The notes beneath the pieces were generated by a model, which was not told the DNA's origin, made no database searches, and was given only the letters and a program-made list of their open reading frames with translations. 64,000 nucleotides of DNA from Candidatus Nitrosotalea okcheonensis (GTDB lineage: Archaea; Thermoproteota; Nitrososphaeria; Nitrososphaerales; Nitrosopumilaceae), in NCBI RefSeq assembly GCF_900177045.1, contig NZ_LT841358.1, forward strand, positions 1,549,559 to 1,613,558, written 5' to 3'. Every line of letters begins with the position of its first letter. The stretch's first letter is position 1. The translations under genes and the position numbers were made by a program. Of this stretch, positions 8,569-16,932 are shown piece by piece.

Positions 8569-11409
8569 TTGTATAATTCATCGACCCAGTCCAGCCCACC
8601 ACCACGTGATGCTAGTAAATATGTCAAGGTTGGCATTATTGTTCTAATAGCTATTGTGATTTTTGTCCTGACAAGCAACCAGGCAGTAGTCATGTACATG
8701 AACTCGCAAGAGTTTGGTACTCTGTTTACAAAGCCGCTTTACTTTTCATTGCTCTCTGCAGTGGTCTTGGCATCTATTGCATTGATACGGGTGAACATCA
8801 AAAACCGATCATCAATGTCATGGTATGCCATCAATACCATCCTGACATTCTTCAAGAGAGGTGCAAATTATTCCGTAACAGAAACAATTCCAAGTTTTAA
8901 GGATTACAAACTAAATGTTCCAAACTTTATCATCTGGCAAATAACAAAAGTTGTACTTTTTGGCGCATTCTTTACAAATCTAATGTTTGGATTTGCACTT
9001 GTCTACCTGGTTGATGGGCACAGCTTGGGTATTAACAGCATATGGAATATATTCTCACTTCCATTTGTTACGCCGCCTACTGATCCATCTTACGCTACAA
9101 CGCATGTAGTCCCGATGATTCCGTCACTGACAATTCTTGTTCCTCCAATACTTGCTGTAATAGGTCTCAGACTTGTACTCTATGTGGGACTGCATAACAT
9201 TGTGGGACTGGTTACTAGGTATCTACAAGATGCAGCAAAGGGCAAGCCCAAGGTTCTTGATTATATTTCCACAGTTGAGGCAATAATTGGAATTGGAATC
9301 ATCTGGGCTGGAATTAACATGTTCTTTACAAACCAAATCGATTACAATACCAGGTATGCCATAGGTGGTACACTAGCTGCAGGCTTGGCACTTGTTGCAT
9401 TTTATTTCATTGACAAATTCAAGTCTAGGGTAATCATATTTCCATCAAAACGTGACATCTACATTCGTATACTTGTTTTGGTAATCATTGCACTAGTTGC
9501 AGGTTCCATTATGATGGTAAACAACAGCATTGCAGATGCAAGAAAAATAGAATTTCTTGGTCCATACAAGGCAGAACAGATAGGTGTAAACAGATACCTT
9601 GGACAGTTAGACCAAATAACAGTAGTTCCAGATAATGTAAAGCTAAGCTCTGTTGCGCCAAGCGACATTCCAAACTATGTTGCACAAAATAACGCTCTGT
9701 TAGACAAAGTTCGAGTCTGGGACTGGGATGCAGCATTTGCAAAACTAAAGCCTGAGATTGGCCTCATACCATATGTGAATTTTGAAAATAATGACATACT
9801 GAGATTCAATGATACTCTGTACTGGACTGCATCCATGAAACCAATACTGCCAGATTCAGTTACCCAGGAGAACCAGTGGTACAACCAGCATTTTGTATAT
9901 ACTCATGTTGACAATGGTTTTCTTACCCTTAACGCCCAAAATGGAACAATTGTTGACAGCAACAAATTCTTCAAGCAACGAATGATTTACTATGGAGAGG
10001 GTGGCCTGTTCTCAGAAACATGGGCTGCCTATCCGCAGAACAGACAAACCTCTGCTGAGCTAAACAATGCGACATACAATGGAACCGGAGGAATTGAAGT
10101 CAAGCCGCCAATAAGCCAGCTCTTCGAGCCCAACTTTTTCTTGTCATACCCAACTGAACCAATGCACATACTCAGATACAGGGATGTACATGACAGAATG
10201 CAGCTGCTCTATCCATATTTCCAGTATAACTTGCTTGGAAAACAACTAGATATACTTCCTGTAAGCAATGGACAAAAGACCTACTGGCTTGTACCTTTGA
10301 TTGTAGGTTTTGATACTGGCAATGTCCCATGGTCATTTAGTAATCCGTACCTGAGATTGGTGGGATATGCACTGGTTGACATTTATAATGGCAAGGTCAC
10401 CCTGATAAAAACCGGTGATGACTTTTTCACAGACATGTTTGCAAGTCAATACCACGACCAGTTCATTGACATGCCATCATGGCTTGGAAAACAACTCAAA
10501 TACCCAGAGGCTCTCTTTAACTGGAAAGTTGAGATGTTCAACATTTATCATGTGACTGATCCTTCTACGTTCATACAGGCAAAAGATTTCTATGAAGTTC
10601 CAAACGGTCTTGGAACTTATTATGTAGAAGAGAAACCGCCTGGATTTGACAAGCTAACATATGTAGGCCTACTCTCGCTTGAGCTACGAGGATCTCAAGG
10701 GAGAAACTTGGCAGGATACATGATTGTGCAAAATGATGTTTCAAACCTTGGCAAGATGCAGTTTTACCAAGTTCCGCTTGATTCAAAGACAAAACTTTTG
10801 GGACCAACTGCAGTACGCGAAGCGTTATCAAGAGAATCAGCCTTTGCCCAGCTGCAAACCCTGTTGAGGACTCCTAGAGTGGGAGATAATATTTTGTACA
10901 GGATAGGAAACCAGGACGTTTACTTTATTCCTGTTTATACCGCAGGTTCTGGTGGTGTGGTTACACAGCTAGGAACCATTGCAGCAGTGGGTGCTGCATT
11001 TGATGGTGAATACTTTGTTGGCCTAGGAAATACACCACAGGAGGCATTTGCTGCTTATCTAGCAAAAGTCAGCGGCGTTGCACCAGATACCATCACTGCT
11101 GCACTGCAACTAGACGAATCAACTAGGATATCTACCATAAAAACAATACTTGGTGACCAAAAGATAACCATACTTACTCCAATGTCAATCCAGTTCCCAC
11201 TTACATTTGAGGAAGGCAAGGTGTCCTTTATACAACAATCTGACCTTGGCAATACAAAGAATCTCATATCAGAATTTGTGAAAAACTTTGTACAACAAAA
11301 CAATAACAAGATACTGTTTTGGCAGGAAAACGGTACGGTAAAACTTGGAGCTGTAACAGTAGATAACAGCGTACCGGAACTGCACTATATCACAATAGGT
11401 GTAAGATAG
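8569..11409 (+). CDS. UPF0182-family integral membrane protein
   Basis: 946-residue protein with about seven hydrophobic segments in the first 320 residues and a long, presumably extracytoplasmic, C-terminal region. It matches the UPF0182 (COG1615) family by features such as V-W-D-W-D, FVYTHVDNG, MIYYGE, YPEALF and YHVTDP-FIQ-D-YEVP. No biochemical role is established for the family. TTG at 8569 is chosen because an AAGGAAGG stretch sits about 8 nt upstream. The next two genes follow with no or 15 bp gap, suggesting a shared operon. Confidence 0.85.
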   Translation: MYNSSTQSSPPPRDASKYVKVGIIVLIAIVIFVLTSNQAVVMYMNSQEFGTLFTKPLYFSLLSAVVLASIALIRVNIKNRSSMSWYAINTILTFFKRGANYSVTETIPSFKDYKLNVPNFIIWQITKVVLFGAFFTNLMFGFALVYLVDGHSLGINSIWNIFSLPFVTPPTDPSYATTHVVPMIPSLTILVPPILAVIGLRLVLYVGLHNIVGLVTRYLQDAAKGKPKVLDYISTVEAIIGIGIIWAGINMFFTNQIDYNTRYAIGGTLAAGLALVAFYFIDKFKSRVIIFPSKRDIYIRILVLVIIALVAGSIMMVNNSIADARKIEFLGPYKAEQIGVNRYLGQLDQITVVPDNVKLSSVAPSDIPNYVAQNNALLDKVRVWDWDAAFAKLKPEIGLIPYVNFENNDILRFNDTLYWTASMKPILPDSVTQENQWYNQHFVYTHVDNGFLTLNAQNGTIVDSNKFFKQRMIYYGEGGLFSETWAAYPQNRQTSAELNNATYNGTGGIEVKPPISQLFEPNFFLSYPTEPMHILRYRDVHDRMQLLYPYFQYNLLGKQLDILPVSNGQKTYWLVPLIVGFDTGNVPWSFSNPYLRLVGYALVDIYNGKVTLIKTGDDFFTDMFASQYHDQFIDMPSWLGKQLKYPEALFNWKVEMFNIYHVTDPSTFIQAKDFYEVPNGLGTYYVEEKPPGFDKLTYVGLLSLELRGSQGRNLAGYMIVQNDVSNLGKMQFYQVPLDSKTKLLGPTAVREALSRESAFAQLQTLLRTPRVGDNILYRIGNQDVYFIPVYTAGSGGVVTQLGTIAAVGAAFDGEYFVGLGNTPQEAFAAYLAKVSGVAPDTITAALQLDESTRISTIKTILGDQKITILTPMSIQFPLTFEEGKVSFIQQSDLGNTKNLISEFVKNFVQQNNNKILFWQENGTVKLGAVTVDNSVPELHYITIGVR

Positions 11410-11970
11410 TTGCTGCTAGTTGTAGACAATGGATCTGTCTACACTTCCTCGCTCTTGGACTGTATGAGAGGTCTCGGTGTACCGTTTGAATCTCACGCAT
11501 TTTCTGATGTATCCACAATAGATGCCAAAAAATATTCCTCCATTATATTGTCAGGAAGGCGAAAAAACAATCCACAGATGAATGTGATAAACTCGGGACT
11601 GGTCAGACACTCGCTAGATGCAGGAAAGCCGTTGCTTGGTATTTGCTATGGTGCAGAAATTCTTGCACTGACCCTAGGGGGGACAATAAAAAAAATGACA
11701 TCTCCTCGTCATGGCCTGTATCAAGTACAGACCATAAAAAATAATCTTCTTACAAGTGGAAAGATTGACGCCTTTGAAAGCCACTCGTACATGATATCAA
11801 AACTTGGCCCCACTTTTATCCAGATAGCGTCATCTGATAATTGCCAGTTTGAAATATTCCAGTATGGCGACAACAATGTTTTTGGAACACAATTTCATCC
11901 AGAGATGAGTGTGGACGGGAGATCTCTTTTGGAAAAATTTTCTTCCATTAATGGTATTAATAATACGTAA
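11410..11970 (+). CDS. Class I glutamine amidotransferase, GuaA N-domain-like
   Basis: 186-residue stand-alone class I glutaminase resembling the GMP synthase amidotransferase subunit. The catalytic cysteine lies in G-I-C-Y-G-A-E and the His-Glu pair in Q-F-H-P-E. A TTG start directly abuts the TAG of the UPF0182 gene. Stand-alone GuaA subunits normally pair with a separate synthetase subunit, which is not seen here. It could therefore serve GMP synthesis or amidate an unknown partner. Confidence 0.8.
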   Translation: MLLVVDNGSVYTSSLLDCMRGLGVPFESHAFSDVSTIDAKKYSSIILSGRRKNNPQMNVINSGLVRHSLDAGKPLLGICYGAEILALTLGGTIKKMTSPRHGLYQVQTIKNNLLTSGKIDAFESHSYMISKLGPTFIQIASSDNCQFEIFQYGDNNVFGTQFHPEMSVDGRSLLEKFSSINGINNT

Positions 11971-11985
11971 ATTATTGGTTCCTTG

Positions 11986-12930
11986 ATGGATTCTACTCAC
12001 ACACTAGAGATACCAATCGTAAGAGAGGAGAACATCTGTCTACCACTTGTTGTAAGTGCCGTATCAAAATACTGGGGAGTTGACTTGCCGCTAAAAGAAG
12101 CTGCAGAGATTGCAAAAAAATATCAAAACATGAAAGGCAGCATACTCATTGAAGGCGTTGAGCTTGCAGAAAGACATGGGCTTGCTGGCATTATAATAAA
12201 TTCTACTCTAAAAGAGCTCAAAAAAATGATCGACATTGGTGTACCGCCAATTGTTATCTTGCCTGGAGTAAAGGATGTAGTGCAACATGCGTCGCTGATT
12301 GTGGGGTATGACGAGACAGAAAAGACAATCTTTCACTATATACCAGAGCCTGAAAAGATAGGGGCTATACCCGAGAAGATATTTGATGAGCAGTGGCAGG
12401 AGGATGACCGGTTGATGATCTTGCTTGTTCCACAAGACATATTGTCAGACATCAACACATTTGATGAAAAAAAAATAAAATCAAACAGGCTGTGCTTTGA
12501 CGGGGAAAAGCTACGGCTGCAGGGCAAGACTGGAGAGGCAATGGAAAAACTAAGGCATGCCCTTGAAATTAACAAGTCAAACTCTACTGCAATGTGTCTT
12601 TTGGCAGGAATACTAAACGACCAAAACTCTAGCGAGTCAGTATCTTACTATAACAAAACCATAGCATTGCATTCAAAATACTATCTTGCATACCGGGGGC
12701 TTGGAAATTATTATCTCAAGACCAAGGATTATTCCAATGCAGAAAAATATTATACTCTTGCACTAGATGTTGACTCGACAAGATTTGCACCAATCTACAA
12801 AAATCGTGGACTGGTAAGATATGAGCAACAAAAACTTGGTGCTGCAAAACAAGATTTTCAAAAATATCTAGAGCAGATGCCTGAAGCACATGACAGGACT
12901 GGGATTGAGCAGGCAATATCGCAACTATGA
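11986..12930 (+). CDS. C39 peptidase-like domain fused to TPR repeats
   Basis: About 314 residues in two parts. Residues 1-150 resemble a papain-like C39 domain: a cysteine in ENICLPLV near residue 17 and a histidine in V-Q-H-A-S-L-I-V-G-Y-D near residue 105. Residues 165-310 form tetratricopeptide-like helices (EAMEKLRHALEIN, YYNKTIALHSKYYLAYRGLG, ALDVDSTRFAPIYKNRG). ATG 11986 is preferred over the adjoining TTG. The gene follows the amidotransferase by 15 bp. The substrate is unknown, and the domain may be a binding fold and not an active protease. Confidence 0.75.
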   Translation: MDSTHTLEIPIVREENICLPLVVSAVSKYWGVDLPLKEAAEIAKKYQNMKGSILIEGVELAERHGLAGIIINSTLKELKKMIDIGVPPIVILPGVKDVVQHASLIVGYDETEKTIFHYIPEPEKIGAIPEKIFDEQWQEDDRLMILLVPQDILSDINTFDEKKIKSNRLCFDGEKLRLQGKTGEAMEKLRHALEINKSNSTAMCLLAGILNDQNSSESVSYYNKTIALHSKYYLAYRGLGNYYLKTKDYSNAEKYYTLALDVDSTRFAPIYKNRGLVRYEQQKLGAAKQDFQKYLEQMPEAHDRTGIEQAISQL

Positions 12931-12983
12931 TTTATTCAGACGCTTCACAAAAGATTTAACGCTCATTTTACAATCAAGGATAC

Positions 12984-13394
12984 ATGGGATGCATTTTTTG
13001 CAATATAGTAAACGGGACAATTCCTGCAAAAAAGCTATATGAAACGAAAGACTCACTTGCCTTCCTCGATGCCTTTCCGCTTGCAAGAGGCCATACTCTT
13101 GTGATTCCAAAGAATCACTATGACAAGGTCCAGCAGATGAGCAAGCAAGACAATTTGGATCTCTTTGAAACAGTACAGGTGATGGCTGGACGGCTTGAAT
13201 CGGTTTTTTCGTCGGTACTGATTGCAATCCATAACGGCAAAGAAAGTGGACAAGAGGTACCGCATGTGCATGTGCACCTAATACCTAGAAATGCTTCTGA
13301 TGGTGCAGGTCCAGTTCATAGCATGTTTCCAAAAAGGCCATCCCTTGATGAAAATGAATTTGAAAAGATAGCGAAAATTATTGGAAATAAGTGA
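12984..13394 (+). CDS. HIT-family nucleotide hydrolase
   Basis: 136-residue histidine-triad protein. The CIFCNIVNGTIPAK N-terminus and the P-H-V-H-V-H-L catalytic triad are plain, as is the GHTLVIPK strand. HINT-type members hydrolyse nucleotide phosphoramidates or dinucleotide polyphosphates; the substrate here cannot be told from sequence. The TGA ends 1 bp from the 3' end of the tRNA-Gly gene on the other strand, so the two converge. Confidence 0.93.
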   Translation: MGCIFCNIVNGTIPAKKLYETKDSLAFLDAFPLARGHTLVIPKNHYDKVQQMSKQDNLDLFETVQVMAGRLESVFSSVLIAIHNGKESGQEVPHVHVHLIPRNASDGAGPVHSMFPKRPSLDENEFEKIAKIIGNK

Positions 13395-13395
13395 G

Positions 13396-13469
13396 TGCGG
13401 AGTGCGGGAATTGAACCCGCGACCTTCAGCTTGGGAAGCTGACGTCCTACCAGGCTGGACTAACTCCGC
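13396..13469 (-). tRNA. tRNA-Gly (CCC)
   Basis: 74-nt cloverleaf on the minus strand. The acceptor stem GCGGAGT pairs with ACTCCGC, followed by discriminator A. The D stem is GTCC/GGAC and the T arm is GCGGG-TTCAATT-CCCGC. The anticodon loop TTCCCAA gives anticodon CCC. There is no intron and the CCA is not encoded. Confidence 0.93.
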
Positions 13470-13521
13470 TGAATCAAAATTTGGCGTCTAACATTATATA
13501 GTTTGGTTGGCAAATTAATCC

Positions 13522-13695
13522 ATGGATGCAAAATGTCCGGAATGTGATAAAGTTGCAATACTTGATGACGAGGTGACAAGTGTCAAATGTCCCCACTGTG
13601 GGTTTGAGGCAAAATATGATGACTATCTTAATTTGATGAGGCAAAAGGTTGGAGAACTGGCAGAAAACTTTCAGTTTGACAGGCCTGGTTTCTAG
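13522..13695 (+). CDS. Small zinc-ribbon protein
   Basis: 57-residue protein with two CxxC knuckles (C-P-E-C at residues 5-8, C-P-H-C at 23-26) typical of a rubredoxin-like zinc ribbon, and an acidic C-terminal helix. It could bind nucleic acid or a partner protein; no specific role was recognised. The ATG is the only good start. It converges with another small zinc protein on the minus strand, with just 1 bp between stops. Confidence 0.75.
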   Translation: MDAKCPECDKVAILDDEVTSVKCPHCGFEAKYDDYLNLMRQKVGELAENFQFDRPGF

Positions 13696-13696
13696 T

Positions 13697-13819
13697 TTAC
13701 CAGAACGATCCCTTGTCTGAGCAATCCAAATGTGCTCCGCAATTTGTGCATATCATGTGGCATGCTTGCATTGAAACCATTGTTTTGTCACAGCGAGGAC
13801 ACTTGATTGGTTCATTCAA
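13697..13819 (-). CDS. Small double-CxxC zinc-finger protein
   Basis: 40-residue protein reading LNEPIKCPRC at its start and CTNCGAHLDCSDKGSFW at its end, with CxxC pairs and extra Cys/His that would hold one or two zinc ions. A TTG start at 13819 is used; an AT-rich TATA-like TTTTAAAAA lies about 25 nt upstream, consistent with a leaderless transcript. Similar tiny proteins appear, as far as I recall, widely in thaumarchaea. Function unknown. Confidence 0.7.
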   Translation of the reverse strand: MNEPIKCPRCDKTMVSMQACHMICTNCGAHLDCSDKGSFW

Positions 13820-13930
13820 TAAACATAGTAACGCGTTTGCATTTTTAAAAGATTTAGGTAACATTTGTCAAGTTGTCAGAATATGTAATAATTGCCAATT
13901 GCTATTCTGAGAAAATCATCTATTTCACCA

Positions 13931-13985
13931 GGTTCTGTCGAGTTTGTGGTGCACGTATCCAAACTCTACTTGACAAGTTATAACC
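13931..13985. repeat. Short inverted-repeat / possible solo IS end
   Basis: A 14-bp string GGTTCTGTCGAGTT here also occurs at 62028-62041. Immediately inside, GAGTTTG (13940) and CAAACTC (13960) are inverted 7-bp arms with a 13-nt loop. It may be the solo end or MITE-like relic of an insertion sequence. The match alone is short enough to arise by chance in 64 kb. Confidence 0.3.
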
Positions 13986-14032
13986 TGACAGCTCCAAAGA
14001 TTAATTAATAGTTTAAAGATTTTTTTTACTAC

Positions 14033-14422
14033 TTGGCTACATTCAAGCTGAACATATCTGATAAGAAAGGAAGAACCATCACCAAAGAGGTAAAGGAAAA
14101 GGAGGCTGGACCATTTTTGGGTGTGACAGTTGGCACCGAACTTGATGCTGCATTGATAGGAGAAGCTGGCAAGCTAAAGATAACTGGAGGCAGTGACAAG
14201 TCTGGAGTTCCATTGAGAGCAGATATTCACGGTGGTGCAAGAAAATACATTTTGTTATCACAGGGTATTGGATTGCGAGATGCTGAAAACGGACAGCGAA
14301 TTCGCAAACTTGTAAGAGGTAATACAGTGACAGAAGAAGTCTATCAGCTAAACTGCTCTTTTGATGGAGAGCTCAAGATAGAAGAAAAACCAGCTGAAGA
14401 ATCTGCCGAGAAAAAGGCATAG
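14033..14422 (+). CDS. rps6e: 30S ribosomal protein S6e
   Basis: 129-residue S6e of the small ribosomal subunit. Conserved blocks are visible: FKLNISD at the N-terminus, GTELDAALIGEAGKLKITGGSDKSGVP, and a basic RKLVRGNTV stretch. The C-terminus is an acidic/lysine-rich tail. A TTG start is used because no ATG precedes the conserved N-terminus. A TTTAAAG box lies about 20 nt upstream, fitting a leaderless mRNA. The aIF2 gamma gene follows 25 bp downstream, the usual archaeal arrangement. Confidence 0.93.
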   Translation: MATFKLNISDKKGRTITKEVKEKEAGPFLGVTVGTELDAALIGEAGKLKITGGSDKSGVPLRADIHGGARKYILLSQGIGLRDAENGQRIRKLVRGNTVTEEVYQLNCSFDGELKIEEKPAEESAEKKA

Positions 14423-14447
14423 GTTAACATATTCGTTTTTTTTATCT

Positions 14448-15719
14448 TTGTACGTGCATTGGAAAGAAACTCTTCCGGACTGGTATGTAAAAAAATATGG
14501 TTATCAGCCATGTGTAAACATTGGAACTGCGGGTCACGTCGATCACGGAAAGACTACTCTTATTCAAGCCTTGACTGGTGTGTGGACCAGCGCACATAGT
14601 GAAGAACTAAAACGAGGAATTACAATCAAAGTTGGTTATGCTGATGCTGCATTTTACAAGTGTAAGAGCTGTGAGGTTCCACTTGGTTATTCTGTAACAC
14701 CAAAATGTAACAACTGTGGAAAGGAAAGCGAGCTGTCTCGTGTTGTAAGTTTTGTAGACAGCCCTGGCCATGAAAGCCTGATGGCAAACATGTTGTCCGG
14801 GTCTGCCTTGATAGATGGAGCGATGCTCTTGGTTGCAGCAAATGAAAAAGTTCCACAACCGCAAACAAAGGAACACCTTCTGGCATTGCAGACACTTGGG
14901 ATAAAACAAGTTGTTATTGTTCAAAACAAAGTTGATTTGATATCGTATGAGCAAGCAATGGAAAACTATGCAGACATTGTAAAATTTGTCAAGGGTACAA
15001 GCGCTGCCAAGGCACCAATAATTCCAATATCTGCCCAGTCAAAACTAAACATTGATGCACTAATTGGTGCCATTGAAAATTCAATACCTACTCCTGAACG
15101 TGATGATAAAAAAGACACCGTAATGCATGTTCTTAGGTCATTTGATATCAACAAGCCTGGAACTAAGATTAAAGACATCAAGGGTGGAGTTATTGGAGGA
15201 AGTATCATTCAGGGAATATTCAAGGTAGGGGATGAAATTGAGATAAAGCCTGGCCTTCCCAATGAAAAGACTGGCAAATACGAATCAATCTTTACAGAGA
15301 TTGCATCTCTTGGGACTGGCGCGGGAATAGTAAAGGAAGTAAAGGCTGGTGGATTGATAGCACTTGCAACTAAACTTGATCCTGCCATGACCAGAAGTGA
15401 CTCACTGATAGGATCTGTGATAGGAAAACCGGATACTCTGCCAGAAAATTCTTACAGCGCAAAAATTGAGGTAAATTTGTTTGATACTGCAGTGGGCTCG
15501 GGCGAAGAGATCAAAGTCTCTGCAATCCAGACAGGCGAGTCATTGAGACTCAGTCTTGGTACTGCACCACTATTATCCAAGGTAACAAGTGTGAGGGGAA
15601 AAACAGTTGAACTACAGTTCAAAAGACCTGTGTGCATCTTTGAGAATAGCAAGGTGGCAATAAGTCGAAGAATATCTGAAAGATGGAGACTGATTGGTGC
15701 TGGTGTATCAAGTGGTTAA
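14448..15719 (+). CDS. eif2g: Translation initiation factor aIF2 gamma
   Basis: 423-residue GTPase subunit of the aIF2 heterotrimer that brings initiator Met-tRNA to the small subunit. G1 motif G-H-V-D-H-G-K-T-T is near residue 29, the zinc-type CKSC/CNNC knuckle near 75-93, DSPGHE (G3) near 104, and NKVDL (G4) near 163. Two beta-barrel domains follow. TTG start; the T-rich stretch upstream doubles as a likely terminator for S6e. It overlaps the PIN gene start by 8 bp. Confidence 0.95.
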   Translation: MYVHWKETLPDWYVKKYGYQPCVNIGTAGHVDHGKTTLIQALTGVWTSAHSEELKRGITIKVGYADAAFYKCKSCEVPLGYSVTPKCNNCGKESELSRVVSFVDSPGHESLMANMLSGSALIDGAMLLVAANEKVPQPQTKEHLLALQTLGIKQVVIVQNKVDLISYEQAMENYADIVKFVKGTSAAKAPIIPISAQSKLNIDALIGAIENSIPTPERDDKKDTVMHVLRSFDINKPGTKIKDIKGGVIGGSIIQGIFKVGDEIEIKPGLPNEKTGKYESIFTEIASLGTGAGIVKEVKAGGLIALATKLDPAMTRSDSLIGSVIGKPDTLPENSYSAKIEVNLFDTAVGSGEEIKVSAIQTGESLRLSLGTAPLLSKVTSVRGKTVELQFKRPVCIFENSKVAISRRISERWRLIGAGVSSG

Positions 15720-16088
15720 GGTAATTTGCGACTCTAGTTTTCTTGTACTTGTTGCCTCGACGAGGATAAAAAATATCCCAAATGTGGAGACAGAGATTGG
15801 GACCTTGGAGTATGTTGTACCAAACATGGTTGTACGAGAACTTGAAAAACTAGCTCTTGACGATAAAAAAAAAGCTCGGCCCAAAATGCGCTAAAAATTA
15901 TAAAGAATTTTCAAACAATTGACATCTCGGGAGGATCTGTTGACGATGCCTTGGTCTCTTATGTAAAAGAAAATGGTGGAATAGTGGCTACAATTGATGC
16001 CAAGCTTAAGACAAGGATAAAAGAAAATGGAGGCTCGGTTCTTTCTGTTTCAAGTGACAAGATTGTTCTTGAGCCAAGTAAGCTTTAA
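15712..16088 (+). pseudogene. PIN-domain protein with a frameshift in an A9 run
   Basis: From GTG 15712 the frame encodes VKVICDSSFLVLV (first PIN aspartate) and EYVVPNMVVRELEKL, then hits TAA at 15892. The next frame continues as QNALKIIKNF, VDDALVSYVKENGG, VATIDAKLK and ends at 16086-16088 with the C-terminal PIN acidic residues. Adding one A to the A9 run at 15865-15873 would restore a single ~126-residue protein. It resembles the Fcf1/Nob1-type PIN proteins often encoded beside aIF2 gamma. Sequencing error, real mutation or slippage cannot be told apart here. Confidence 0.8.
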
Positions 16089-16112
16089 TTTTGGCAGAAC
16101 GAAAATTAAACT

Positions 16113-16769
16113 GTGTTTGAATACAAGGGAGTCAAAATACAATGGCTTGGGCATGACTCTTTCCTGCTTACTGGAAATGTCAAAATAATGACTGATCCAT
16201 TCAAAATAACAAAACAAGAAAAAGCTGACTTGATTTTAATATCGCACAATCACTTTGATCACTGCAACATAGACGATCTAAAAAATGTCTCAACGGGTGA
16301 CACAAGCATTGTTGCTGCAAATGAATGCATTGACATGTTGAAAGGGTTTGCCTTTAAGGAAAAGATTGGAATCTCTCCCGGACAAGAAAAAACTGTGAGA
16401 GGCATCAAGATCAAGTCTGTTCGTGCATATAATCTGGACAAGATAAATCCTGATACCAAAAAACCGTTTCATCCAAAGGAGGATGATAAAATAGGCTTTT
16501 TGATATCGTTGAACGGCATCACAATATACCATACGGGCGACACTGACTTGATTCCAGAAATGTCTGATCTAAAGCCTGACATTGCCCTTGTACCTGTTAG
16601 TGGGACATATGTGATGACAGCACAACAAGCAGCCAAAGCAATAGAGATGATCAAGCCAAAAATTGCAATCCCAATGCATTATGGAACAATTGTTGGCAGC
16701 AAGAAAGATGCCCATGATTTTAAACAGCTGGTAAAATCTTGTGATGTTCAAATTGTTGCAAAAGAGTAG
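16113..16769 (+). CDS. UPF0173-type metallo-beta-lactamase-fold hydrolase
   Basis: 218 residues with an N-terminal GHDSF segment, the metal-binding S-H-N-H-F-D-H-C motif (residues ~46-53), HTGDTD near 140 and PMHYGT near 190. These are the metal ligands of an MBL fold of the UPF0173 (YtkL-like) family. Members act on small-molecule substrates that are mostly unknown. The GTG start follows the PIN gene by 24 bp. Confidence 0.88.
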   Translation: MFEYKGVKIQWLGHDSFLLTGNVKIMTDPFKITKQEKADLILISHNHFDHCNIDDLKNVSTGDTSIVAANECIDMLKGFAFKEKIGISPGQEKTVRGIKIKSVRAYNLDKINPDTKKPFHPKEDDKIGFLISLNGITIYHTGDTDLIPEMSDLKPDIALVPVSGTYVMTAQQAAKAIEMIKPKIAIPMHYGTIVGSKKDAHDFKQLVKSCDVQIVAKE

Positions 16770-16932
16770 TGAATTTACTACAAACATTCCAACAGCTATC
16801 TTACTGTTTCATTGATTTGACTGATGTCTTTGCAGGCATCCTTTCTACAATTTCTCTGGCTGTTGTTTAGATAGATTTGATGATCTCTTCGCCATGGATT
16901 TATAAACAGAATACATTCACCCAAAAATTAGC

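Noticed and set aside
13713-13910. Plus-strand 65-codon frame
   Set aside because: It is antisense to the small double-CxxC zinc protein, which is a better gene.
16770-16932. Short minus-strand frame reading R-E-I-V-E-R-M-P-A-K-T-S-V-K
   Set aside because: Only about 20 codons, no start, no family; could be a random or decayed piece.
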